From Macrothele yani (Eukaryota > Arthropoda > Arachnida > Araneae > Macrothelidae): a DNA stretch of 64,000 bases. Below the pieces are notes generated by a model. The model was not told the DNA's origin. It made no database searches and was given only the letters and a program-made list of their open reading frames with translations. Positions 42,158 through 53,650 of the stretch are shown here, piece by piece (the stretch's first letter is position 1; each line of letters begins with the position of its first letter). Where the stretch lies: positions 135,162,749 to 135,226,748 of the forward strand of contig CM077011.1 in NCBI GenBank assembly GCA_039090855.1. Direction: 5' to 3'. The position numbers were made by a program, and so were the translations under genes.

Positions 42158-44343
42158 TTATGTTTTATAAATAAGTTCAATTCTGCGATCCTTTTTGGCT
42201 GCAAATTTGTCTATGATCAGATCATAAAATGGTTGAGTGGACATTAGATGGTTCAGCAATTCTTTCTCGATTGAAATTTTAGCGAGTGAAGACAAACGAT
42301 CTTGTGCCGTTGTATTACGGAGGTAAGTCTTAATTCTCTTCAAACAAGAAAAAACTCCTTTCAGCAGAAGAACTTGTTGATGCCAGTGTCAATACAAAAG
42401 AAAATAATTTGTAGGCTTCTGGTAACACATCTTTCAACTCGTTTTCTTTCATTGTTTTCAAGGTTTTCTGAACACTGAGTTCCCCAAGTTGTGATCATTA
42501 TATAAAAAATTAATTCGTTTTTTAGTCGTTGTGTGTCTGTAAAAATGTTTAGATAATTTTTTTTTTTGAGAGTGTTAAGGGCACTGGATGGAAATGACTC
42601 TGAATTACTATGGTATTTTGAGTTGTCAACTAGCTGCAGAAACTCGAGCTTCCCCATATCTTCAAATCTGGTATTTATTTGGACTATTATGCTGTCAACG
42701 GTTTCGTAAAACAAAATTTTGTAATAGTTTTCCACTTCTTCTTCAGCCAAATGTTTCTTTTGGCGACATTTAGGACCTCCACTCAAACTAATTGCTTCAC
42801 TGAAATGTTTCAAATAAGTGGTTACATTCCTTTTTATTTATTCGTTCGCAACATTGTTTAATTTGTCTTTGGCAATAACTGATATCTAAAGTCTTTTTTT
42901 GTAAAACATCAAACAGTACATCCGTAATTCCAAAAATGTCATAAAAAATCAGTGATAAAAAAGCAAATTCAAAATTAGTGAAATTTTTCAAATATCCTAT
43001 GGCTCCGTTGATTGATTCTGCCGTTGATTCCGGGTCATTCATTATGTTTTCAAACACATTCTTTAGTTTGCCTCATTCGCTTACAATTAAACGCAAAATT
43101 TGCGAACGTGATGCCCAACGTGTTTCAGCTATTTGAGGAATCCGTTTCCCAACAACTGAATCTGCTACGTGGGTTCTCTTGGCAGATTTATGAAAAAATG
43201 AGGGCATGCTGGATTGAGGTGCGAAATATATGCGACATTTTACAATACTTTTGCACCCCTGTTGTAGGACAAGGTTAAGGCGGTGGGCGAAACAGTGGGT
43301 AAACAAAGCTTGCGGGGCTTCTAGCTTGACTCTTTTCTGCAAACTGCTCAACTCTCCAGCCATAACGCTTGCACCATCATAACACTGGCCTACTAACTTT
43401 GATTTAAAATCAAACTCCTCCAAAACCGAAGCTAGCAGATCATACAGTGCCACAGCAGTCCTGTCAGTGCTGATATAATAAAAACCAAGGAAGCGCTCAA
43501 CTACTTCACAATTTGAGTCCAATATGTATCTGACAATTATTGAACACTGTGATTTTTGAGTAATATCAGTTGTATCATCAACTTGCACTGAAAAAAATGT
43601 TGACTCATTAATTTCGCTTTTAACACATTCGTTTATATATTCATGAATACACTCCAGTAAATCATTCTGTATCGTTTTTGATTGTCCAGAAAATAATCTT
43701 CGTATTTCTTCAAAATATGCTTAATTCTGGGGTGCTTCTACGAAGTAACAAACGGAACATCTCCTTGAAATTACCTTTATTTAATGAGGAAATAGATCCA
43801 TCATGTCCTCGAAAAGGCAGTTCTTGCTTGCTTAGAACGACAACTAAATCGATTATATGTTCCATAAAAAGCCTATTTAGTCTGACCTTTTTCATTAAAC
43901 TTAGCTTTATGAAGAGCAGCATTTTCTTTGAGCATATCAGAAATAGTGTTTATATTTTTTTTCCATTCGTTTCAGACCTACGCGGGTAGTTATATGCTCT
44001 TAAGAGCTTTCGTGCAATTTTGCACTACGAGAAAAGTTTTTCAGATCAAAATAACCCGTTGTATTCCACACATTTTTCTTATTGCTCAAAAGTAAACATG
44101 GCCAGCAAAAGAGAGTTTGCTTGTAATAGCTACCAGAAAGCCAGGGAAATTTTCGTACCATGACTTATTGAAAGACGTAAAAAACGATTTGCCGCACTTC
44201 TTATCTTTAGATATTGAACTTATTATAGGTGTCGGTCTTCCAGATATGAGAACATCCCTTTTATCATAGTCTTTCCAGTGTTTAAAAGGAATTTCTTCCA
44301 GAACACAAATCACGTCGTTTGTTGGGCCATTCATATTTTCCAA
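42158..44343 (-). pseudogene. hAT transposase of the TTF-zinc-finger type, decayed
   Basis: Reading right to left: an N-terminal region with SFFTSFNKSWYENFPGFL (TTF-type finger region, about 44130-44190), then TTGYFDLKNFSRSAKLHES (about 44000). The DDE core begins with QVDDTTDITQ (43588) and continues VGQCYDGASVMAGE and THCFAHRLNLVLQ. The C-terminal dimerisation region has IKTYLRNTTAQDRLSSLA and FAAKKDRRI (42158-42343). Several frameshifts separate the pieces. This group is related to ZMYM/52 kDa-repressor-like domesticated proteins in animals. Confidence 0.88.
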
Positions 44344-46111
44344 CCAAAATCAAAATATGCTGTTTAGTAACAATAACAAAATAAAAAAGAAGAAAAACTC
44401 AACATTACTATGAACTAGCCAACACCCGCAGAAGAGAGGATTGAAAACACACTACAAAAAGTTAGACTCAAATACACTCTGACGAATGAATAGTTAAAGC
44501 TACGCAGAAATCATCGTACTCCAAAGCAATAGAGGCGAACGGCGTCATCGCCTGTAAAACCAATTTTACCAAGGTCATCTGCTCATTTTCCCGCGCCCAT
44601 TGGATACACAATCCTTGGATTCTCCAATAACAGCAGAGATGCGATTCCAGTTTAAGCGAAATGGAGGGTCGCCTCAGAAATTTCGTTTCTCTTACTGGAA
44701 GTCCGGCACCTCCTTAGGGTAGACTTCGGACCGTGGGGGTGGGGGGTTCACTCTGTAGGGCTCTTCTCTGATCCCCAGTTTCCAAACCGGCTTCTCATCG
44801 AGACGATTCAGCCGGTCGCCTCTAAGCGCTTAAAACGTACAGCTCCTTTGCAAAAATAATGATTCATTCCTCTTCTTGAAAGCCTTTCTTTAACCTAATT
44901 CATGAATCACAATGTGAATTTCAGTGTTTCATTTATCCTGCAAAGCTCTTATATCTTTTTTACTGACCGAAGTTGTTCTTTTTTTCACTTCTCATTCTGC
45001 GGAATTTCAGGTGAGGCGGCGCCTCACTTGCCTCATCTGACGGGCCGCCACTGATGTGCTAAGAATACTGAATTTTTATTTAAATACTGATTCAAAATAT
45101 TTATTGTGAATATTACATATTAATATCATTGAACAAATGCAACCAGCCTAGTTACATCAACGCAGTGTTACAAATCTGCAGTTTTTGCTAAGATTATGAG
45201 GTGGATGCAGAACATTACTTTAGATTACTTACACTAATTGTATTATTTACTGCACAAATTGCTTAAAACTTATTTAGAGTGTCAATTTTAAGTAGTCTGG
45301 AAGAGATGCATTTTCTTGCTTATTAATTTTTTGGAGTGTAACTATTTAATATGTAGTTGCTGTGCCGTGTATCAATCTATTGCAGTATTTTTTAACATTT
45401 TTTGCTGCTGTACTTGAGATTGCTGTGTCTGTAATTCTTTTGCCTTACACTAATTGCATTACTTGCTGAGCTTGTAATTTAAAACATTTTAAAGTGTTAC
45501 TGTTAAGCTGTCCGGTAGTTATAACTTCTTGTTTATAAATTGTCTGGAGGGTAACTATAAAACCGTTTGTTACTCTAGCTGCAATTTTTAACAGTTTTGC
45601 TGATTTGATCTGAGATTGCTTTGTGTGTGCTTCTTTTGCTTTACACTATTTGCTAGCTGCGCTTTAGTACTTAAAAATTTTTTAAACATTTTTTTGTTGT
45701 GCCTGAAATTGCTCTATCAAATTTTTTAAACATTTTTTTTGTTGTTGTACGGGAAATTGCTCTGTATATAATTATTTTGCTTTACGCTATTTGCATTATT
45801 TACTGTGCTAATTGCTTGAAACTCATTTAGAGTGGCACTTTTAAGCAGTCTGGAAGATGGATTTTCTTTCTTATGAATTTTTTGCACTGTAGCTATGTAG
45901 TTATTGAACCGTGAATTATTCTGATCGCAGTATTTTTTCAATATTTTTGCTGCTGTACTTAAAACTGCTGTCTTCAATTCCTTTGAATTACACTAATTGC
46001 ATTAGTTACTGCTTAACAGCATTTATTGTTTAAAACATTTTGAGTGTGACTGTAAAAAAAGTCGTAAGATACCCTTTTTTACTTTAAATTTTTTTTTTTT
46101 TGGAGTGTAAC

Positions 46112-47488
46112 TACACTCATTGTCATAAAAATCCGGTCACCGAGAAGGAGGCGTAGGATTGAAATGAGATTTTAGTAGTGAGATGGTACATATCAAGGAC
46201 AGAAGTGATTACAATATATCACAGCAGCAGGACGATTTCCCGCGGACATACGGTACGCATTCCGGTCAGCGTTAGTACCGCGTCGGACAGCCTCGTGCTC
46301 GGATACATGCGGTGATACCGACCGGCATGGAGTCAAAGAGACGCCGTATGTTATCCTGGGGCAGACTGGCCCACACTTCTTGCAGCTGACGCTCTAAATC
46401 ACGAACACTGGGACATGGAGAAAGCAGGCGTCCCACCTGGTCCCACATGTGCTCGATGGGCGAGAGATCAGGCGATCTGGCATTCCACGGAAGAATCGAA
46501 GCATGACGTAGACAGTCCTGGGAAACCCGAGCCGTGTGCGGACAGGCGTTATCTTGTTGGAAAATGGCTCCGGGACGCCCTGCCAGGAAAGGCAGCTCAC
46601 GGGGCTGCAGGATCTCCTGTACGTAACGCTGGGCTGTCAACGCCCCTCGGATCACTGCGAGGGAAGTCCGGCTGTCATACGCAATGGCTCCCCAGACCAT
46701 CCCGCCTGCAGTCCGGGACGTGTGCCGCTGTACATAGAGGTTGGAATCGTAGTGCTCACCTGCAGTCCTCCACACTGACACGGTGGACGACCGTTTCCAT
46801 ACAAAAGCGGGATTTGTCGCTGAACACTATACGTCGCCAGTCCTTAGCATTCCACGTTCCTCGCTGCTGATACCACTGCAATCGACGCCGACGATATTCA
46901 GGTGTTAATGGCAGAAAACGTAAGGGCCGTCGAGAGTGCAGATTCGCCTCTGCCAGGCGTCTGGAAATGATTCTGGCGAACACAGGAGTCCCTTGTACAA
47001 CCGCCACATGCCTTTGGATATTGGACAAGGACGCTGTTGCATCTGTGCGTGCCTCTCTCACGATCCTTTCTGTTGGTAGTGTGTCTGGGTCGTCCGGAGC
47101 CTTACCGTGCCCATCGCTCTCAGCACGATCACACCGTACTGTCCGACCGGCGCAAATGGCGGCCGATTCTCTCATCCCGTCGAGATACGGCCTCGTTTAA
47201 ACTCCGTCAGTTGCCCGTACGCACATCTACTGCGACTCCTGGGCATGGCTATCGCTCAGGGATCTCACCTGACTCTTACAGTGCACGTCGGCACTCATCT
47301 GGAGTCCCCTGCGCGTCACCTTATAAGCCGCAAGGATTGCGATTGCAGCGCCGGTCTTGGACGCGCATCATGCAGAATCACACGAAACTTTAATTATTTG
47401 CATGTCTACCCTCCCCGTAGCTATTCACCGAGTTTCGCGTTAATCGCACGGTTTTGTCTTAGTGCGCGGATTTTTATGACAGTCACTG
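46112..47488 (-). mobile_element. Tc1/mariner element with decayed transposase
   Basis: The ends CACTCATTGTCATAAAAATC and reverse complement (GATTTTTATGACAGTCACTG) enclose a minus-strand transposase (about 47240-46272). There is an N-terminal remnant, IVFSDKSRF with the first Asp (46825), IFQQDNACPHTARV with the second Asp (about 46560), and SPDLSPIEHMWDQV with the third acidic residue (about 46460). It ends in GCPTRY. One frameshift lies near 46775. The HTH part is more degraded. The left TA is present; the right flank is AATA. Confidence 0.9.
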
Positions 47489-47673
47489 AATATAAGCGTA
47501 GTTTTCGTACCGTTATATTACTTTGCCTGTAGTTTTTAAAATGTAGTTACTGTACCTAAATTTGCTCTGTTTGTAATTGCATTGCATTACACTAATTCCA
47601 TTATCTACTGCTTAATAGCGATTATTGCTTTAAACTTTTTTCATAATGTAATTATAAGTCCGTAAGATGCATC

Positions 47674-48132
47674 TTCTGGCTTACATTTTTGTTTTTGAGT
47701 GTGATTATATATGTATTTACTGTATATATCTGTAAACTACTGATAGTATGAACACTGTAAAAACAGATTAAGATATTGATGTAGAATTGGTTTTTCTTGG
47801 GTCTGTTAGAGCTTTAATATAGCTGCCCTTTTCATTTTTGTTTTTGAGTGTGAATATATATGTATTTACTGTATATATCTGTAAACTACTGATAGTATGA
47901 ACACTGTAAAAACAGAGTAAGATATTGATGTAGAATTGGTTTTTCTTGGGTCTGTTAGAGCTTTAATATAGCTGCCCTTTTCATTTTTGTTTTTGAGTGT
48001 GAATATATATGTATTTACTGTATATATCTGTAAACTACTGATAGTATGAATACTGTAAAAACAGAGTAAGATATTGATGTAGAATTGGTTTTTCTTGGGT
48101 CTGTTAGAGCTTTAATATAGCTGCCCTTTTCA
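47674..48132. repeat. 149-bp tandem triplication, nearly identical units
   Basis: GCTGCCCTT ends each unit at 47822, 47971 and 48120, spaced 149 bp. The units contain GTTTTTGAGTGTGAATATATA and TTTTTCTTGGGTCTGTTAG. Units two and three differ at only a few bases, so this is a recent amplification within the older tandem region. Confidence 0.9.
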
Positions 48133-48166
48133 AAGCTTATGAAGAATTCCTTGAAGCTCCAAAGGC

Positions 48167-48556
48167 CGCCGCGGTGGCGCAGGCTTCTGACCATTCGCCC
48201 TAGTTGGGTCCGGGTTCGAATCCCGGTGAAGCATGGATGTTTGTGTGTGTGTGTGTGTGTGTGTTTTTTCCTTCCGCACTGGCTCTCAATGTGTTACTTG
48301 CCCAACACTGGTTATCTGTGTACATTGGTCATTTAGCATAATGTCCAATCCATGTTTGATGTATACTTGTTCACAATGTGTTAATGATCAAAACTGGCAA
48401 TATCTGCGTAAATTGATCGTTTGCCATGCTGTAAACAATGTATGATTTGTACTTGTTGCTGTGAAATATCTGTATCCTGTTTCTGTTTGTCATGTCTGTA
48501 CCACCAGGTCCAATAAATCATTAAAAAAAACAACAACCTCCAATTAAAAAAAAAAA
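48167..48556 (+). repeat. tRNA-derived SINE, variant with a longer body
   Basis: The head matches the main family (GCGGTGGCGCAGG, GGTTCGAATCCCGGTGA). A (TG)n tract at 48239-48263 replaces part of the body. A distinct region follows, with CTCCAATT and poly-A at the end. Inserted in the tandem repeat region. Confidence 0.75.
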
Positions 48557-48800
48557 ATAACGAAAATAGTCCTGAAGATGTAGAAATTGCTTTTGCGTTG
48601 GGTCGGTTAGAACTTTAATATCTGCCCTTGGCAGAACAAATGAACAAATCCAGATTCAATAACAGATTCCCACCGTTATTTTAATTTTTTGTTTTAATAA
48701 TTTTTTATTGGTCGCAACAGAACAGTGATCAATGGTTTTTTTTCGTGTCTCCCTACAATTCGTTATAAATTTTCCAGTTTCTAAAACCGTTAGCGGCGTT

Positions 48801-49667
48801 CAGGGGCGTAGCAATTCAGAATTTTTGGGAGGGGCTCAAAGAAAATAAATTATATATATATTTATTTATTCTTATTGCGCTTGAAGATGTCACTACAAGC
48901 GTTATATCTGGCTAGCATAATGACGATATTATGAAAATATAGTACAGAAGAAGAAAAGTGTAATTTTTTATCTAAATCTTTAATCTACCAAGAGCGCATG
49001 ATTTGGAACCAATGTTTTAAAAGTTATGTTGCAAAAGTAAACAGTCTAAAGATTAAATGAAATAGAGTCAGTATATACAAACACAAGTACAACACATTAT
49101 ACATACCCAATGGATTGCATCGGTTTCGTGGTCGGTGCCTCGGTGGTGTAGTTCGGGAATATTTCTTATTCATAAATGCAGTACACCTCGGGGCCGGGTT
49201 TATTACTGTATTCCATTCCAAAGGCTGTGACATTACGTACAATGGCCAGGCGAGTGGTGGGGATTAGAAGGGTTGCTTATTTCCTGCCGTACCCGGTCAG
49301 CAAGCTAATGTATACTAGTGAGTTCACACTCCTACCCAAGCTCATGACTGTCCAAGGAAAATTGAACACTGCAGTTGCGTTTGACCTTAATGTGACATTG
49401 TGATTTCAGACACTTGAAACAGCTGAAGCTCCATCCCCCCCCCCACACACACACACTAACACACAAGGACACACCATCCCTCTCCATGTTCTAGAATTAA
49501 CATTCATTTTCAAAACGAAAAAAGTTTCAAATTTTGGTTTTCCTCTACTCTGGAGAAAAAGTGTAAAAACAACCAAACTAAACATTGAAATACAAAACTT
49601 ACATATAATATTAGGGGAGGGGGCTTGGTCCCGTTGAGCCCCCCCCCCTCCTATTCCTACGCCCCTG
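48801..49667. mobile_element. Non-autonomous hAT element (867 bp) with 8-bp target duplication
   Basis: The ends are CAGGGGCGTAG at the left and, as reverse complement, at the right. GCGGCGTT is duplicated at 48793-48800 and 49668-49675. The subterminal parts are G-rich at the left and C-rich at the right. No transposase inside; the short open frames are not convincing. Confidence 0.92.
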
Positions 49668-49675
49668 GCGGCGTT

Positions 49676-51050
49676 AAATGCGTTAACAATGCTATTCAAA
49701 ATTTTACAGCAAAAGAAACCAATGGGGTTTGTTCACTTTGAGTGTACTTACCAACTTGTATGAATTGTTGCAACATTTTTTGTGAAAAATGATGTGGAAA
49801 ATTATGTTTTTATTATGCAATGGAAAAATTAAAAATCTCAATTTCATTCTGTACTGATTCAGCTAAAAACATTCTTATTTTCTGTTAATATATTGTACAG
49901 TTGTGAGCGGGATTTATTTTCCCGTTTGTGTTCGACATTAAAGCCTAATTGCAGCTAGTTGCTAATGTAATGAAGGAAATATATCACGAAGAAAGTATTA
50001 AAAGCACCTGCGGTATTAAATCTGTTTTTGTTTGTTTATTTATTTATTTGTAAACACATCCCTACAGATGGTATATCTAGTTAGAGGAATTGCTATAGTG
50101 ATATTTACATTGTCAAGAGGTATTTACAGTCGTGCGAAACATGCTTTACGAAAAAAACTATGACTTACATTAAAAATATCCGGACATTCTTCAAGTGAAT
50201 TGTGAAGTCTATACATTTTGCATAACGGAGAATTTTTTCTAGCATCTGTCCTGTAAAATGGCACTGCAATAGTTTACATTTTGTTCTCATGGGAAACGGA
50301 AACTTAGTTGGTTTACAATTTGAGTATCATTTCTTTGTTATAATACTCTTTCGTCATTTTGTCCTGGAATTTGCCTTTGTGCGTATTACAAGTTTCTTCA
50401 TGACTACCGACCTCATGCTGACAAAATTCTCATGTTGACAAAGACCCTACCGACCCAATGTTGACAAAGACAGACCTATTTCTGAGTATTCGATTCCATT
50501 CCTAGAAAGGAATGAAATTGAAATCTTCTAAAATCTCCTTAACAATGTTAGATCAAGCTTAGACCTTGAAAGCCATTAGTGTTATCATGATGTTCGCTGT
50601 CTGAAGTATTTTCACTGTTGCATGTGTTAATTGCATATTCCATACACCAATTTATAGTTGGCGAAAAACTACAAAATGTTTTAAGGTGTTTCCAGCTGAT
50701 TGGCATCCTTTTCTTCATTACTGAGTTTTGATGCTTTGAACACTTATCTGTTGACCATGTTGTCCTACTTGTAGTTGGGTAGCAACTTGCTGAAGGTGTC
50801 GACTCAAAATAATTCGTAATTGATCTAGTCACTTTTTCTGACATTTTCCTTTTCCAAATATTTTGTATCTGAATCTTAAATCCCATGAACAGTTTATGAG
50901 GAAGATAGTCATCGGAGGTTATTAAGATTGAAGTATACCAGTTTTTCTGAGGGTGGTTGGGGTGAGTTACAAATCAAATATTTAAAAGAGACAATTCAGA
51001 ATTACATTTCGATTTTTAGCAACATACAATCACTTTAAAATGTGCGTTAC
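49676..51050. other. Unassigned stretch; one unrecognised ORF (50548-50886, minus)
   Basis: The minus-strand 112-codon frame at 50886-50548 is Ser/Thr- and Lys-rich (KRKMSEKVTRSITNYF) with no domain that I recognise. It could be the N-terminus of a transposase. Nothing else is supported. Confidence 0.3.
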
Positions 51051-51064
51051 TTTTTCCTTTTCAG

Positions 51065-52097
51065 AACATTTTAACTCCACAACAATAGCTGAAATTCCAA
51101 ACTCAGAAATGCACATATACTTAGCTGAATTTCTGAAAAGGTACATCAAATAAATCCTTTACAACTTTGAAACCTGAAAAAGAAAATGAAATGAAATTAC
51201 TTAATCTCTCAAGCACCTGAAAACAATCTTCAGGGAAAAGCATCTGGGGGACTTGAGAGGACAGGAAAGTTCAGATTCGACGAGTGTGTTAACTTTAGTG
51301 TTTTTATATGCCAAACAAAACTTTCAATAGGAAATACTGAAACTCAATTTTGACACACTGCTTTCCCTACCTGACCTTAATAAAACATCAAATACCTTAA
51401 TTCCCAATGAGGTACACCTGTAATTGAAACTTGAAAATTAAAACTGAACTCCAGAGCGAAATGTAAACAGATAAACTGAACACGGTTAAGAGACTATGAT
51501 GATACGTTGTGAATTCGTTCTGAAAATAATATCAGCCAATTCGAGGACTATGTGAGCTATTGGATGTAAAGGTTGTATTATCAAAGTACATGGTCCTCAA
51601 ACCTTCTCTTAAGTCAATTCGAGGATCATGTGAGCTATTGGATGTAAAACGTATCATCAGTCTTCTAACCATGTTCAGTGTATCTGTTTACATTTCGCTT
51701 TGGAGTTCAGTTTTAATTTTTTAGTTTCAATTGCAGTTGCACCTCATTGGGAATTAAGGTGTTTATATGATGTTTTATTAAGTTAGGGAAAGCAGTATGT
51801 CAAAATGGAGTTTCAGTATTTCCTATTGGAAGTTTTGTTTGGCATATATTGTAAAAACACGAAAGTTAACACACTCATGAAACCTGAAGTTTCCTGCACT
51901 CACAAGTCCCCCAGATGCTTTTCCCTGAAGATTGGTTTCGGGTACTTGAGAGATTAAATAATTTCATTTCATTTTCTTTTTTTCAGGTTTTAAAGTTGTA
52001 AAGGATTTATTTGATGTACCTTTTCAGAAATTCAGCTAAGTATGTGTGTGCGTTTCTGAGTTTGGAATTTCAGCTATTGTTGTGGCGTTGAAGTTAG
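51065..52097. repeat. Large imperfect palindrome, ~450-bp arms
   Basis: 51065-51510 is the approximate reverse complement of 51645-52097. Paired landmarks are CAGCTATTGTTGTGG/CCACAACAATAGCTG, AAGTCCCCCAGATGC/GCATCTGGGGGACTT and CATTTCGCT at the inner ends. The roughly 130-bp loop contains a direct repeat of TTCGAGGA.TATGTGAGCTATTGGATGTAAA (51540 and 51615). No coding capacity. Probably a foldback or MITE-type insertion, but no clean target duplication seen. Confidence 0.85.
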
Positions 52098-53190
52098 AGG
52101 TTTATTTAAATATTTATTGCCTATATATCTTCTTCTAGTGTTTGTAGCATTGAAGAGGGTCTATATGTATATATCTGGAGTGTATGTATTATATATATTT
52201 CTTAATTACGATTTACTATTATCAAAAATTACAGAATAACGTACTCTTTGACAAGATACATATTTTTTTCAACAATTTGGAAACCATGAGAAAGCATACA
52301 CAGTTACGGAAAACATTACGTATACTCGTTATTATAAGGAAATAAGATTGCAAAATAGCGTACTCTTCAACATGAACATTTTTGTTTTCTTTTTTTCCCC
52401 CATTATTTGGAGCTTGAAGACACATACGACTATTGAACCTTGATATTCTACCTCTGACATCCCTTTTCTTCCGTCAGGTATCTAATTCCGCGGAAAAGTA
52501 TAATTTTTATAGCTCCTTATATTCGAGTTATTTGTTCATTTACATTACACAAGTTTTGTGCATATTGATTATGGAGATCCGACAACTGGGCACGTGGCTA
52601 GCTGGCTACAACAGCATCAGAGACTCAAACTTGTTCATAGGTAGCCCAAGTAGTTGAGGATTAACACTGAAACCTGATTAAGTCGAGATTTACTTGAGTT
52701 TTTAAGAAGGGACGGAGATCAAAGGAGGCAGACGGGGACTTAGGTCTGGAGAGAGAGAACAATTTATTGGAATTGGCGTCTGAGGGAACGGAACGCTTTC
52801 GAAAAGCGTCGTTGGTATTTCGCCGGCGCACGAAGAGCGGCCTAGGGCCCATAAGACTGACGGAGATCAGGCCAATCTATAGTCTTCCATTAAAAAGCCC
52901 TACGGTTATACTCAAGCCAGAAAGTAACACCGAAATTAAAGTACTTATTGTTATTAACACTTGGTCGAGCTGAGTTGAAGCCTAAATTAAGCGAAGAGGC
53001 TAGCTGGGCAAGTAGAATGTGCGAAGAATGCATTTCGCTGAATGCAATTCTGAACAATGTCCTTTGCCCTAATGTTCCCAATTACTTCGCTCTTTTTTCA
53101 ACAAAAAGAAGAGATTCTCTGGACCGTTGATGGCGAGTTCATGGTATTTCAATAGGAACCACATTGGAGCATAGGCATTGACAATGTAAG
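52098..53190. other. Unassigned stretch
   Basis: Short open frames on both strands near 52661-52973 have no recognisable domain. No gene supported. Confidence 0.45.
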
Positions 53191-53198
53191 AAGTTAGG

Positions 53199-53500
53199 CC
53201 CCATGTGCTCCCATTCCTGGCCGGGATTCCAGGTGCTCTGTACCAGCAGGATAATGCCCGCCCGCACACGGTTCGGGTTGGCCAGGACTGCCTACGTCAT
53301 GTCCAGACACTTCGATGGCCTGCCCCCTTTCGAACATTGTGGGACCGGTTCAAACGCTGGCTACCACCATGTCGCACTATCCGGGATTTGGAGCACACCG
53401 TCCAACACGTGTGGGCCAAACTGCCTCCTCCATGCCGGACCGTATTGCAGCATGTATCACCACACAAGGCAGTGAGACGCGCTATTGAAGATAACCGGAC
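53199..53500 (+). pseudogene. Tc1 transposase fragment (C-terminal catalytic part)
   Basis: It contains LPFLAGIPGALYQQDNARPH with the second catalytic Asp and VGQDCLRHV, then WDRFKRWL in place of the acidic motif. It resembles the element at 46112-47488 more than its near neighbour at 53651. Both ends and the N-terminus are missing. Confidence 0.75.
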
Positions 53501-53650
53501 TGCGTGCCACAGATCCCTCTTTAATTGTCCTGCAGCTCTATTTTTGCCATCATGTGTATCATTCATCGGTATTATTACGTCCATAAAATTTCAGTTCACT
53601 TCGATGCTTCCTTCTTGGTTCTCAAATTTAATTGTCCGTGTGTGTATATA

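Larger units (their letters stand above)
40821..45053 (-). mobile_element. Complete hAT element with 8-bp target duplication
   Basis: The ends are CAGTGGCGGCTCGT at the left and, as reverse complement, CAGTGGCGGCCCGT at the right. The flanking duplication ATGTGCTA occurs at 40813-40820 and 45054-45061. It is 4233 bp long. The transposase pseudogene lies inside, and a tRNA-like SINE is nested near 41400. Confidence 0.93.
45100..48640. repeat. Diverged ~210-220-bp tandem repeat region
   Basis: Recurring blocks TTACACTAATTGCATTA, CTGCTTAATAGC, AAAACATTTT and GAGTGTAACTA recur at roughly 45236, 45446, 45660, 45780, 45990 and 47577. The Tc1 element at 46112-47488 and a SINE at 48167-48556 interrupt it; repeat sequence resumes at about 48560. 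No genes apart from the inserts. Confidence 0.65.

Noticed and set aside
52661..52973. Overlapping 60-70-codon frames near a GGGACGGAGATC repeat
   Set aside because: Both strands are open over the same bases without a recognisable domain.
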